The notes beneath the pieces are model-generated. The model worked only from the letters and a program-made list of their open reading frames with translations, searched no databases and was not told where the DNA came from. A DNA stretch of 64,000 nucleotides from Talpa occidentalis (Eukaryota; Chordata; Mammalia; Eulipotyphla; Talpidae). Position 1 is the stretch's first letter, and each line of letters begins with the position of its first letter. Below are positions 46,961 to 59,941 of the stretch, one piece after another. The translations under genes and the position numbers were made by a program. The DNA is taken from assembly GCF_014898055.3 (NCBI RefSeq), contig NW_023604295.1, positions 71,822,301-71,886,300 of the forward strand, written 5' to 3'.

Positions 46961-49466
46961 GTCCGCTTCAGCTACTAGAGTTTTATAATCTCTAGGGAAA
47001 GAGTCTTATTGGTTTATCTTGAATCAGGGACCCATTCTGGTCACCAGGTTGGACCATGAAAAGAATTTTGTTCCAGCTAGTGTAAGATGCTTATGTTAAT
47101 TGGATCACATGCTCTGTAGTGGTTAATAGCCAGTATTATGTCATACTAAAATATTGTTTCCATAATTACTAGGCATTGTTCAGAAAGCTCCTTTCTATTT
47201 TATTGAGCACACTAAGTAATGGATTGTCTTATAGCTGATGACAGCTCAAGATACTAATTCAAGTTCTTATGGGAAATTTAAAATATGTATCCTAACTATA
47301 ACTGGATTTTATACTTTAACATTCTTGCTAATAATACTATATGCAAAATGGACTTATCTTCTTCAATGATATCTGTTGATATCTGTATAAGTTTTAATTA
47401 TCAATTCTTTTACTAATTTTATTTCAATTCATCACATAATAACTCATGAATATAGTAAATATTGGACATATTTTTTAACTTGACTAAAGGAATGGCAGTG
47501 ATTATAGAATTAAACAGGCATTAAGGATATATTACAAGAAGATACATACTTTGGAAACTGGTCATGTTGTATATTTGTTTATAAAGGGTATAGTTGGGTG
47601 GAAAGATTCTAATAAAACATACACATGTCTTCTACTTGTTTCTCAAAGGATGTTTGTTGTTCTTTGAGATCTCTGAATTCCTATAATAAAAACTGAACTA
47701 ATATTTACAATTATAAATAAATAATTGGTTTTGGATACAGTTGAAATAATTGTCTAGGTAAAACATTTCCAGAACAGTCAGTACACCAAAGAGGTTGCTT
47801 GAAGACATCAGGATATCATCTACATGCAATTAAGTTATACTAAGGAAAAGGATTAAATTTTAGGATAAAAAATTGCAATGTACTTTTTTCATACATTGTT
47901 CCTAGGAGCACAAATACATCTGAGTAGCTTACTAAACAAAATCATTTCAATATGTGGATTAGACAGAATTGGTAAGTAACTGAATTCAGGCCACTCATAA
48001 AAATTTACTAAAGTTTGCCATCTAGAGGTCTACAGAGGTATATTTTAAAAGTATTTTCAGATTTTATTTCTATAATCTAAACCACTGTTACTTACATGTT
48101 TAAGTTAGCAAATAAACTAAAGACTAAGATAAAGGGAGACCATTTTATTTATTATTGAATATACATAGGAAAATTTTAATTTGAACTTTTAATCTTAAGT
48201 GAGAGTAGATTGGCTTCTACTTTTTAATTATATAATCATTTTGATAGCTACATTATAAAAAAGCTTTTAGCCAAAGCTACTTACAAATTTCTTCACACTA
48301 TATAAGAGAAAGGAAAACAATGTATTACAGATCTGTAAATGTACTATGCTGCATGTAATGATAAACATATTCTTGACTAGTAAGACTACTTTAGGATTAT
48401 TTGCATTACTGTTGAGTATAGCTGTTTGATGGATGGAAAAAGGAAAGGTGTTCATATTAAATAACTATAGGAATATGAAAAGCAAAATGCCCCCTGATAT
48501 TAATAAAAGAAACAGACATCATTCCAAAACTAAGTCTTAAGACCCAGTAGGACAATCTTATGTGTGTGTGCATGTATGTGTGTATGTATACACAATGTGA
48601 ATTTGTGAATTTTTTGTGCTTAAAGAAGTAATTATAATGCACAGATCATTGCTACAGTAGATTACACAATGAAGACATTTACCAAGACTGCAATTGTGTT
48701 TTTATGAATGCTTTACCATTGTCAGCTTATCAATGCTAAAACAAGATAATGAGCTTTAAAATGTAGGTTATAGGGTCACAACAGAACTTACTTCTAATGA
48801 AAACATTCCAATCAACTGAGTTGAAGGTTAGGAACTTTAAATTCTCACTACGTCACAGGGTCCTGGTTTTGGCAATAAGAGAGACAAGATTTTATGGTTG
48901 CTGCCACTGTCAATATTTTGTCTGCAAGAGGTGGTAAACCTTCCACAATGTCTGAAGAAACATTTACTTTTTAAGAGAAGTAGAAAACATTGAAAGAACT
49001 TTCTAATTTTTAAAAAATTACTGCTTTACCATACAATATTAGATCATTTTGTTCCTTTTTTTTTTTTTTTCATTTTAAAATACCCTCTACTTTAAGATGT
49101 ACTTTAGGATTAAAATCAATTTAAGGCAGAGTATCACTTCACTAACTGCACACATTTTCAATTTGATTTTGGGATCTCAAGATGTATTCTGGTCTCAGGC
49201 TTCTTAGATGGGGAAAAGGGTTTTTCAGAAATGAAAAATGAGAAATTATTATAATAAAAATGACTATCTAATAGAGGTTAACAGGCACCTTTGTAATTAA
49301 GTATCTAATGGTATGGTGTAATTACTAGCGTCCCAATCTTGACCTCCAGGAAAAGTGTTTAAATATTGTATTATAATCTTAGTATTTGGCTTTTAAAATA
49401 GTATAGTTTGTGTAAAATGCAATGCATTGTGTTGATAAAATATCCAAGTCAATTTACTGACAAAGG
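46961..49466. other. Anonymous AT-rich sequence
   Basis: About 2.5 kb with no gene or confident repeat. A small TG/ATGT tract lies at 48560-48594 and a poly-T run near 49057-49070. Confidence 0.5.
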
Positions 49467-49800
49467 TTATGCCGGCAGCAGTGAGGTTCCTTCGCTTCAT
49501 TCCAGAGACCTCATATCTTGAAATCGACTTAAAAAACTGTAATAAGGTTGAACAGCTAGCTCAATCTCTGTGCTCATCACTGTTTGGGGACTACGCGAAC
49601 TGTGGATACCCGAGGCAGATTGTTCATTATGCACCATTCACAGTCCACTAATGATAGCAAACATTTTATGTTAACAGTACCAAGATCTGATGAGGAGGAA
49701 AGCTGGTTTGGAGTATTGCCTGGAGGAGAGACACTACTTGAACCTAAAGCAACTTTTTTCGCTATGATCCAAGCATGCTGTTTATCCTAGCAGGAGTCCC
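49467..49800 (+). pseudogene. Exon-like or processed-pseudogene-like fragment, unidentified
   Basis: This short stretch differs from its surroundings. It has more balanced composition, several CpGs, and two consecutive plus-strand frames in different phases (49469-49651 and 49584-49790) with mixed, soluble-protein-like residues rather than the Phe/Leu/Ile/Lys bias of AT-rich noise. Examples are a MPAAVRFLRF start and a SWFGVLPGGE stretch. A GT splice-donor-like TACTGGTAAGT follows at about 49806. I recognise no family. It may be a decayed retrocopy with a frameshift, a lone exon, a transposon fragment or chance. No poly(A) tail or target-site duplication was found. Confidence 0.25.
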
Positions 49801-50120
49801 CATTTACTGGTAAGTTGATAAGCATAACACCTTATGGATCTTCCTGACCACAGGAGCACATCCTACCACTGTGATTGTAATTGTGTGTGCGAGCATGTGT
49901 GTGTAGGTGTGGATACTTTGTGCTTTGTTTTCAGAGATAGAACTACATTTATTTCTATGGTCATTATTCAAATTTTTCTTTTATCAACAGAATGGAATTC
50001 ATTTTCTTTTGAAAATAGAATCCACTAATCCACTAATATAACCTCATACATGTAGTGCTCATGAGTCTCATGTATTTCACTCCTAAATATATTTTCTCAT
50101 ACTGTCATAAAAGTTGCTCT
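49801..50120. other. Anonymous sequence
   Basis: Contains a short impure TGTG tract near 49885-49910. Nothing else is recognised. Confidence 0.5.
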
Positions 50121-50340
50121 TATGGCCTTGAAATTAAACTACTTAAGTTCATGTCCCAGGCCTCACATCTACCTAGCTCTGTAACTTTGGACAAGCTACT
50201 TTATAAAATATTCTCTTATACAATTATCTGCATTGAAAATAGGGATACAATTATCTGCAGTGCAAATAATTGTACATACACTTTATGATTATTGTGAGCA
50301 ATTAATGACTGAAATGTAAGAGGTCAATAAATATTCACTA
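50121..50340 (+). mobile_element. MIR SINE, near full length
   Basis: In order: 'ttcatgtcccaggcctcaca', 'cctagctctgtaactttgga', 'caagctactttataaaatat', a spacer, then 'gattattgtgagcaattaat' and 'gtaagaggtcaataaatatt'. This is the full MIR layout. Two 'acaattatctgca' copies in the middle suggest a small internal duplication. Confidence 0.65.
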
Positions 50341-50640
50341 TTAGGATGGAATTTAACCACTTGTCAATAACCTTGAAATCTCCCTGCTTAGTTTATTTCC
50401 TTACATCAACAAAATCTCGATTACTCTTTCTGACAAGAGACGCTAAGATAAAAATCAACACCTGAAATTTACAAGAAGGTTTTGAAGTTATTAAGAGCAA
50501 GATGAGTTTTGATTTGACAGTATTCCACAGTAATTTTTAAAGTACATGATTTTCCAAATAACTAAATGTACACTCTTGAGTAAGCAGCATAATACTGAAG
50601 AATAACTAAATGCAGTGTGAAATTTTCATAATGGACATTG

Positions 50641-50775
50641 GCATCATCTCTGAGTACTAGTTATAAGTATGTCACCTGGTAAGCATCTTTAGGTTTTACT
50701 TCATCTATAACTTAGTATAATTGTATTACCTTAATTAGGATTGTTGTGAGGGTTAACTGAGATAATTAAATTTTA
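50641..50775 (+). mobile_element. MIR-like SINE fragment
   Basis: 'gtatgtcacctggtaagcat', 'tttacttcatctataactta', 'ttaattaggattgttgtgag' and 'ggttaactgagataattaaa' follow the MIR core and tail order. Confidence 0.6.
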
Positions 50776-51183
50776 TAGTAATAACTAGTAATTAGCATTT
50801 TTATTAAGGAGACAAGGTAATATGATAGGAGTTGGCTATATATAGAATATTGCTTCTATTTTCCCTTAACAACACTGATTGTGTTTGTACGAAGAATTAC
50901 TAGTTGCCTTACTTTTTCCTTTATTTCACTATATTCTTCTCTTCCCCATGTTTATGTTTCCTCTTCCCCTTTCTCCTGCTGTTATTTTCCACTAAATCTA
51001 AATTAGCATTTTGATGAAAGGAAAATTGTAGGTTTGCTTAAAAGGAGTTCATTTTAAAAATCTCATACAAAATAGAATATGGCTAGCATACATTGTTTTG
51101 GATAAAGGGAATGCATATTTATAATTGCATATAGTCGTATATATATTTATTGTCTACCAACAATTGAGCCGATACTCTTTATA
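50776..51183. other. Anonymous AT-rich sequence
   Basis: Nothing recognised. Confidence 0.5.
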
Positions 51184-51516
51184 CAGGGGTTCATAACAAT
51201 TCCTGTAGAGTCAAATAATTAATAGTTTTGGGTTTTGGACCATATGGTATTTGATGCAGTTATTGGACTTTTTCAGTGTAGGATGAAATCAGCCAAAGAC
51301 AGCACAAACGAGCACAGCTATATTTCAATGAAATTTTATTTATGGATACTGAAATTTGAACTTTATGTAGTTTTCACATCATGAAATATCATTCTTATAG
51401 TTTTTCCTACTGTTTAAAATGGTTAAACCTATACACAGGTCAGTGGCCATAAATATATATATATATATATATATATGCCATATTTGGTCCTTCGGCCATA
51501 GTTTGCAGACCCTTAC
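51184..51516. mobile_element. MER3-like hAT DNA transposon with AT expansion
   Basis: The right end 'gccatatttggtccttcggc' and 'catagtttgcagacccttac' is the typical end of MER3-type hAT-Charlie elements. The middle has 'gaccatatggtatttgatgc', 'agacagcacaaacgagcaca' and 'ttcaatgaaattttatttat', matching the element's interior. It is longer than the roughly 200 bp I recall for MER3 because of extra sequence and an AT microsatellite at 51453-51476. It is non-coding and old. Confidence 0.65.
51453..51476. repeat. (AT)n microsatellite
   Basis: About 12 pure AT units within the MER3-like element. Confidence 0.95.
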
Positions 51517-52965
51517 ATTATGCTATAGGCTTGTAGTGATTTTAATGACTTATATATTCAAAACACCAGCTAATAATTAAAAATAGGTTAGAAGAAACTG
51601 TGATATCATATTGAGTGGTAACAGATCGTAGAAGACTTGAAACAAGAAGCAGCAGCAGCATGTTGATAAATTATGTCAATGCATTGCTTTACTTATTCTT
51701 AAGTAGGAGAATTAAGTGATGAAAATAGGATTTGAGGAAGATTCATCTGAAGTGTTGTGCAGTGTGGACTACAAAAGGAAACAAGAATTAAAGTGAATTC
51801 TTAGCATACTTTTGTCTAGTCCAGGTATCAGCTAAGGGAGGCCATGACTTGGGTGGTGACTGAGAACTGTGAAAAAGATGGAAATGGAAGAATCAATAAT
51901 ATTTAGTAAACAGTTGGATTTAATTGTAAAAGGGAGACAGTAATTATATGAGATGGCAATTTCATTAAATTCAGCAACTGGGATAAAATAAGAAAGTAAA
52001 AAATGAGAAAAAGTAGCTATCTTAATTATATATCTTTTTTAGATCAAATGATTAAATTCAATGGGAATTCTGGCTTTTCCTCCAAAGACAGTCACAAGAG
52101 AAAACAGTCTAAGCAGGTTTTTTTTTTTACCATTGTTTTTTGATAAACTGTTGTTTCTTTAGTTTGCATGTGTTTATCAAATAAATCAGTAAATTTGCTA
52201 ATGAGTGGAAACCAGATAGTAACATTAAATTACCTACATGTGAATGAAGGACTAAGAAAAAGTTCTCAAAACAAACAAACAAAAAAAAAAACCTTAGCAG
52301 AAACAACTGAAGTTGTTGTAGTTTAATAAGCCTGGTGTATATAAACACTTTTGTTTTCCTTTGTTCTTTCAGTATGTAATGGGAGAAAAATGGCATTGTT
52401 CAAATTCCCATTTTCTGTATACTTTTACAACATAATGTTCAAGAATGTGCATTCCACATAAAAACATTTACCAGTACTCTGAATCACTGAGAATTAAATA
52501 GCTCAACATTTTCGATAGAAAACTCAATTTCCAAACTATCATATCTCATCCCTTTCCAGACACAGGCTACCCTAATCATGACTTCCCCAAGTGAACTTTT
52601 ATCCATCAATGAAGAGAAATGCGCCTCTAAAAAGTAAGCATAGAAAAGGGCCTCAGGGCTTTGGGGTTCTAACTTCTTATATATCTTTAAAAAAACCTTT
52701 AGTTTTAAAGAAAGTGTTCCCCTAACCCAGAATGACTTTAAAGAGCATATTGGGTGATTTCCCAGAAATTTCGGTGTTATTATTTAACCTTTAAATATAT
52801 TAGTTTTTGTAGTGTGGTTGACAAATGTGCACTTGTGAAGTATTTTTGGGCTTTGTACATTGGCTTTTTAAAATTTGAATGATCACCTCCTTTTTAAGCT
52901 AGAAGCAAAATCATGTTTCTCTGTTGTAAGGTAACAAAATGAAATATCTACATAAGAAGTTATCA
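51517..52965. other. Anonymous AT-rich sequence
   Basis: No gene. A short (CAAA)n/A-rich patch lies near 52266-52291. Confidence 0.5.
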
Positions 52966-53384
52966 TGTCAAACTGTAGGGTAAATGGTTTTTCAGGCTTT
53001 TCTGCCCTCCCACCATTAGGATTGCCCTGCCTGATGGGGCACCTCCAGTTGTTACATTGTTGCAAGCTGTCTTATTTACTTCTGGGGGCCATGGGAGGAG
53101 TATTGAGATGGTCACCAAGAGAAGCAGTAGCAAGAGAGAGGCAGGAGAGATAATGGGCCAAAGAAGTCAGAGAAGCCCAGAGTGAAGACTTGCTGGGGGA
53201 TTGGAGGTCTTCTGGCCTCCTGGGCACCCCCCCCAACCCCTGACTGAGGTGTGTCTGTTGCTGCTATATATGTAACAGCTCAATAAAAGCCTGAGAAAGC
53301 TACCCGGGGCTCCAGGACTCTCCTTTTCCCAGTCTGCTGGATCAGAAAATCTGCTATGTGGCCTTCCTGCCCCTGCACACACTT
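52966..53384 (+). mobile_element. Probable solo LTR (ERV1-type)
   Basis: Starts with TGTCAAACTGTAGGGTAAAT, is more GC-rich than its surroundings, and has a TATATA-type box near 53265-53270 followed at once by CAATAAAAGCCTGAGAAAGC with AATAAA at 53282-53287. It continues in a U5-like 'cccggggctccaggactctc' to a CA-rich end at about 53380. That arrangement is typical of retroviral LTRs. No internal gag, pol or env sequence is seen. A SINE tail abuts its 3' end. Confidence 0.55.
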
Positions 53385-53660
53385 TTTTTTTTTTTTTTTA
53401 AAGATTTATTGTATTTATACAAGAACTGGGATACAGGCTAGATGTATGGGAGGGTGAGAGGATTCACCAGAGACAGAGTGGGGAACAGAACAGGCAGACT
53501 GACTGAAATACACTGCTGAGGAGAGCAGTGGGTGAGACAGGAGATGTCTGCTCGCCATGTGCTTTGCTCCAAGGGCAACGGGGATCGAACCGGCACTGCA
53601 GAGGCTGTGGACAGCTTCACAGCGCTGCGCTCAACCACCTGCACCACCAGGGAGGCCCCC
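53385..53660 (-). mobile_element. tRNA-derived SINE (Rhin-1-like), intermediate subfamily
   Basis: Antisense copy with a long poly-T (its A tail) at 53384-53399 and head TGCACCACCAGGGAGGCCC. ACACACTTT-like duplication at about 53376-53384 and 53664-53672. It inserted at the end of the LTR. Confidence 0.9.
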
Positions 53661-53672
53661 ATGACACACTTT

Positions 53673-54574
53673 TATTCCGTATCCATACATCTTTGGGACT
53701 GTAGCCCATGCTGGTATAGGAAAATGCCTTATCACATGAAAGCAGGATAGGTAGTAGGGTGATTAATCAAAAAAGTTGATTATTGCGTGAATCATGAAAT
53801 AACATACATGCATTAAAGGCTCTAAAATATATGAATATATTATTAACTATTTTTTAAATGTAAGACCAAAATTGTTATTTGCACTTTTGTTTGTTCAGGA
53901 TGGGCTCAGGGCTGGAGTTTGTTATTCTTCTGGGATATATCATAGATGTACTGTATCTTGTATGGAAGCCAGTTCTGTGTTATTTTTCAAGTGGAATAAG
54001 AACTTGAACATCATTGTGAAGTAACCTAGCCTAGGCGATGAAACCTTTGCAATGTTTAAGATTTTTCCCTTCAATTTTTTTAAAGTTGTCTTTTGAAAGT
54101 AGTTGTCTTATTAGCAGCTTATTTTTATTGAGTTTTCACAAAACATTCAACTTATTTCTTTCAGAAACGAAATCAAAGAAACTTTCACAATCTTATTTGA
54201 TTAGTTTATACAATATTTCATCAAATTACATAAATGCTATTACAATCATAAACATAAATAAACATGCTTGGGAAAAAAACCTAACTTGTATTCTTGGTAA
54301 AAACAAAAACATAAAAACCTTCAACTAGTAGAAGGATAATATTGATGTATATAATAGAGATCAAGTTTTTGAGCATTTGTTATACCATGGATACCAGATA
54401 TGACATGCTATGGAGTGAGTTAAAAACATTGGTTAATATGACATATTGAAATGGTTGTTCTATGGCAGGTAATAATTTTTGAAGTGACTGTTAATTTCCT
54501 TTAATTATTTTTGAAAAATTTACATAATAGTAGTAGCTTTTCTGCTTTTGAGAGCAAAGGGTGGATCTTATTGA
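53673..54574. other. Anonymous AT-rich sequence
   Basis: The 96-codon plus frame at 54038-54328 has AT-driven composition and no domain. Confidence 0.5.
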
Positions 54575-54685
54575 AGATCATATGACCAGTGCCTACCACA
54601 GCATCTGACATAAGTAAGCATTCAAATATGTTTTCAATGAATAAGTGAGCTGATGGTTGAATGAATATATATTCCAAAGGAAGAA
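54575..54685 (+). mobile_element. MIR/L2-type 3'-end fragment
   Basis: 'ccagtgcctaccacagcatc' and 'tgacataagtaagcattcaa' followed by 'ttcaatgaataagtgag' is the common MIR/L2 3' end, diverged. Confidence 0.5.
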
Positions 54686-55601
54686 AAGGATAATATACTG
54701 GCTTCTACATGACTTTATAGGACATGAATCTAGATCACTAAATTAATTTCACCATGAAAATGTATTCATCTTCATATTACTATGGAAAACGCTTCCTTTG
54801 TTCATTCTATAACAATATATAGGAAAATTTCATCCTCAGTATGAATTAATTCTGTCATTGAGTCGCTGAGCTAATCAGATATCAATTTGTAATTTGATTT
54901 TTCTACTCTCAACATAACTAAAATAATTTAAAGGTTAAGAGTGATAATCTAAACACCAAATTGCATACTTTATACAAACTAAATAAAAAATATTTTCTGG
55001 GTAGCTGGTCATCTATTTTCATTTCTTCACATTATACACTCCTACTCTCACAATCTATATACAATTTCCAAAATGCATAACATTCAGGCTACCTGCAGGC
55101 TAAATTACTTCTTGGTGGTCTGATTCTCCACCTACATTATTTTTAAAATACCTTTAGTTTTCCTCATAAAAATAGTAACCAATGATTCCAAAATAGCATG
55201 CAGGCTTCTTATTCCTGTATCAAGAATGACTTACCACTGTAGTTTAATTGTGGTAGTTGGTATTAATTTTATAACTTTCAGAAATGTTAATAATGATAGC
55301 CTTTAAAAATTCATTATAAAGTCATAAGTGCAAAATCTTCATCTAATGCACTATTAAAATTGTGTCACTGTGCAAATCACAGTAATATATTGAAATAGCC
55401 TTTGATAAACAGTTTCTTTTTACCCTTCCCAAAGCTATTACTATATCATATTACTTCTTATGGACTCTGTTTTTTGATACCATATTCACAGATATGTGTC
55501 CCTAGCATGGGAACAAAATTCCTTCTGACTTCCATCCTGCTCCAAACATTTTATGATAGTCTTAGTATTTGGTGACCACAGAAGTCACAATTCTTCTTTT
55601 T
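54686..55601. other. Anonymous AT-rich sequence
   Basis: Nothing recognised. Confidence 0.5.
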
Positions 55602-55868
55602 TTGTTTTAAGATTTATTTATTTATGCATACAAGAACTGGGGTACAGGCCAGAGATGCTGGGGGGTGAGAGGATTCACCAGAGACAGAGTGGGAAATAGG
55701 ACAGGCAGATTGACTGAAATACACTGCTGAGGGGAGCAGTGGGCAAGACAGGAGAGGTCTGCTATTCCTGTGGGTCACCTCCCTGGCCAGGGATCAAATT
55801 CATGCCACAGTGGCTGCTGATAGCTTCATAGTGCTGAGACTCAACACCTTGCATCTCCAGGGAGGTCC
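55602..55868 (-). mobile_element. tRNA-derived SINE (Rhin-1-like), older subfamily
   Basis: Antisense copy from AAGATTTATTTATTTATGCA to GCATCTCCAGGGAGGTCC. The target-site duplication is not clear, which agrees with an older insertion. The head has lost the usual GCACCACC form (GCATCTCC). Confidence 0.88.
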
Positions 55869-56198
55869 TAATCGTGAATTTCAGTGTTACTACTCTGGTG
55901 CCTTGTCAGAAATAACCACCCTTTTTTTACACACGGAGATATCGACAAGTGTTATGACCTATTTTTCTAATATCATCTGAGTTATGAAGAAGCTGAAGTT
56001 TAATAACAAATGGAAATTTAATTATAGTGAATAAAACAGTTATCTAGACCTTCAGTTTCTCCTAATTTTTTCTTTCTCTTTTTTTTTTCTTTTATACTTA
56101 CTCATTTTTCAAACTTTTAGTAATACCCCATATCTGAATTAAGGGAAAGCTGGTTTTTAATGATTCATTAGTGACTTGTGCTTGTAGAGTTAAAAATA
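55869..56198. other. Anonymous AT-rich sequence
   Basis: Nothing recognised apart from a T-rich patch near 56070-56090. Confidence 0.5.
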
Positions 56199-56370
56199 TA
56201 ATGATATGTGATATTTATTGAGTGCTTGCAATTTGCTAGCCACGCTTCATGTTCATTGATAGCCACCCATGAATTATTCTTCCCATTTTATAGATGGGAT
56301 TAAGGTTCAGAGTGATAAAGTGATTGACTGTTTACTATGCTAGCAGGTAGAGGCACTGTATTTGGAAACT
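56199..56370 (-). mobile_element. MIR SINE, antisense
   Basis: 'tatttattgagtgcttgcaa', 'attcttcccattttatagat' and 'gggattaaggttcagagtga', followed by 'taaagtgattgactg' and a 'tgctagcaggtagagg' end, is the reverse complement of MIR. Confidence 0.65.
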
Positions 56371-59300
56371 AAGTCTAACATCAACATACAGGTCTTATCA
56401 TTACATGTGTTGATCTCAAACATGTAATAAACAACATGGACATAAAAGGGGATATGAATGCTGACAGGTCACTATATACAGGTCATGTATAAATAGCAAA
56501 AGACTGCTCTTGGAAGCAGGTCCAACGCTCAGTTTTAGAGTGAAGATCCATACTAGTTTGGCTATTTAAGAGAAGATATTTTATTTGCTAATTTGTTAAT
56601 ATTGTTAACCTCAATAAGGCTGAAAATAATAAAAGGAAATGAATTCTCTTCCTTACAATATAATATTCTTTCAATTGGTGCTTCAATTATCTTGCCACTG
56701 AATGAAGCAACCCGTGAAAACTTGAGAGTGAAAAAAGCCAATCAGTGATTTGGGATGTATTATCGAAATAATTAAGTTGGAATTCTTTTCATTCTCTTCT
56801 TCTTGAGTTGATTTGTAGTTTTCATTTTACACAAACACTGAAGAGCCTAGAATTACTCCAACTTGGCAACCACCCCTTCCCTGATGCCCCTTAGTACAAT
56901 GGCTTGAAAAATACACCATTTTTTATACTTCCTTTTTCCCTCTTCCTTTTGTCTTGGTGGAGTATTATATATCTAAGTGACAGCACTCTTACAAATATTT
57001 AGGAAGATAAACAGTCTGTGTCTGTTAGGCACAACGGAAGGATTCATATATCACTTACGAATTCCCCTCCTTACCTGTCTGGTGCAGGGGAGGACAATAA
57101 CCTGGATGGGCACAGTACATTATGGCTGATTGCTGTCCTGGAGATCATTATTGGTGATCTTGTCTTGTCATTGTTTTATAGATGTCACAGGGAATATTGG
57201 TCCCGTATTGGGATTTCTGCAGCAGGGCCAAGAATCATCATGTGCAATTATTTACTTATAAGATGATGAATACTATGTTAAGATTCAGAGTATCTTCTAG
57301 AAATAATTTTCAATGAAATACACATTTTATCATTTTTTACAATATTTCTCCTTTAAAAAAGTAGATGGACAATTGCTTTATTACAAATAAATTTTTTGTA
57401 TTTAAATTTATTTAAGAGTCAACTCTCAAAATCCTAGTCAACTCTTTTATGGGAAAATATAGAAATCTGGAAAATATATCTGTAACACTCCTAGTGAAAA
57501 GTCCAGAGCACAAATTGCCCCATATGACATCAGATTAGCTATCATTTATTTTTCTCTCCTCAGTGAATTGATTGAACTGGGACTTAAATTACTTGCTTGG
57601 TTATTACATGTGCATAACTTATACATGGAGTTGGAGTCATGGCAGGCTTCTTAGAGAATTTAATGGACTTGTGTTTTAGGGACCTGCGACCAGTTTTGCA
57701 GGTTCTCTCTCTCACATTTAGCATAACAATAAGACTGTCATTGCCAAGACTGTCTATCTGAATGGCTTTGGTTGCAGGCTTGGAGAAGGCCTGCTGGGCA
57801 ATATTTACTTATAATCAGGGGTTCACTTATAGGAGGTCTTAAGAATCCTGCTATGTGCCCTTCTCTTAAACCTTGAATGTCACCTTGTAACAATGGTTAT
57901 TTTTACTAAAGGGGAAAATGAAATCAATTATTATTGGTATTTAAAGTGTAGTCACGTCGCTCAGGCTTTTTCTTGCCTTATATTGGTTATGTTAGGTGTG
58001 GGGTAGTGTTTTTTGGGTCTGTTTTTTTCCATAATACATACCTGAGATTCAGAGATTATTTTGCACTTGCTTGACAAAGGAAGCATCCCCCACTCCCAGT
58101 AGTGCATCTCTGAGTAACTAACAATCACCTTTCCATGACAGCTTTTCCTCCTCAAATGCATTCTATATTAAAACTCTGCTTTACCCAACCTTTGCATGGC
58201 TCTGCATATAAAATACTAAAACATCATCTGTTTTAATGAAATAGTCAACCTACTACTTGAAGAATTTATATTTATGGCCTGCAGACTAGCTACCCTCCAA
58301 CATGAGCGAGGTGATGCATTTCTAGGAACTTCAAATTAATCCTTTTCATTATAGAAGTAGGTACCCATGAAAATGAATAGAAATAGCTGATCTCATTAAA
58401 GGCTGAATTGAAACCAATTCTTATGGTGGCAGTAGCTACAACCTGTGATAATTTCCCTAGCTGCTATATGAGTTAAGTCCTGTAATTACTTTTAAAAAAT
58501 TCTAAATAGCATAATTTTAGGTTATATTGTACTTTTTTATGTGTATATTTGTATGTATGTTGGAGAACGAAATATAGAGATCTATTTAAATAGGCTTGAA
58601 TTTTAATTGGGTTGGTTTGCTTTTATATTCATGGGACTTTATATATATATTTCTACAGACACAACTTTTTCCCTTAATTCTTTTTCATTCTCATTCTCAT
58701 TTTGAGAGACTGATCCTTAGATTATGACTCTCGTTACAAATGCATACTATGCTAGAGGGCTATTTTTATCCTCACAGACTCAAATCATTCTGGGACTTTA
58801 ATTTCTCCTCTATAGTTTGAAACAAATTTTTAAATTTAAAAAGATGAAGACATTTGTCCTTGCCCTAGGGCCCTGATTTAAGGTTTAGACAGAAGGTTAA
58901 ATATCAAAACTTTAATATAAATCAAGAGCGCGCATTTCTGAATAAAGGTCTGGCACCATCTGCACAGGGCATTGATTCTTCTAGCCAGAGGGCTGGAGAG
59001 TCTGTTTACAAAAGAATATACAATTTAGACAGAACAAGTGCCCTCTATCAAATAGAAGAGAAGAGTCATGTTCATTTGTCATTACAAGCACACCATTTCC
59101 TTTTTGGTGAGTTAATGCCTTGCCTTAAAAGGAGATTAGTCCTTTAAAGTAAAGAAATTGGAGCTGGCAGGCAGCATCCAGGAGTAGATACAGATTCGAG
59201 ATTCTTTAAAAGCCTGAGTTCAGACCTATTCAGATCTCTTAAAAACATCACCAGAGAATACTGGTCTATCCACATTCACCCACCAGGATTATTTCAATAT

Positions 59301-59941
59301 CATGACAACATAACTTTTCACGGTAAGGATCTGCATGCAAATAGACATCAGTTCTCTCTAGACACTGTGGAAACTCTTTGGTTAATGCACCAAGAAAGGA
59401 AGCAAAAAGACTGTGTAGGAAAAATATTAATCTTAAAATATGACAGGCAGGGTCACACCTTGATTTCAGCTAATGTCTGTCTTCTACAAGTAGATGACCC
59501 GAGTTTCATTAATAACTTACCCTTAAAATTAAATGCAATGAGTAATTATCCTGGTAAAGAATTTCAATTCAGCCTGTGATTTCTTTCATTGATGAATCTA
59601 CTATGAACACAAGGCTAATAATAGGTGAAGGGACATTTAAATATTTATGCAGGTTCTAGGTCAATTTATATTTGGAAACTTGCAACTATTGTAGAAAAAT
59701 GTTTTTCCTCTCACTGTATTCTATAATTTTTTGTACTTTAAATGTGAACATGGTAGTACAGAAAAGCAGTGGAGAGTCCAGTTACCTAGTTTTAAAAAAA
59801 GACAATTCTATTAAATTTTCATGTATACTTCACAATCAATGAATTGAATGCAACTAAACATATGAAAATTATTTCAGTATTATAATGCCATAAAATATAT
59901 AACATTTATTCCATATTAAAATATTTTAATATTTGTGTAAT
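56371..59941. other. Anonymous AT-rich sequence
   Basis: About 3.6 kb with no gene and no confident repeat. The 82-codon frame at 57018-57266 is in a slightly less AT-rich patch but has no recognised domain. Confidence 0.5.
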
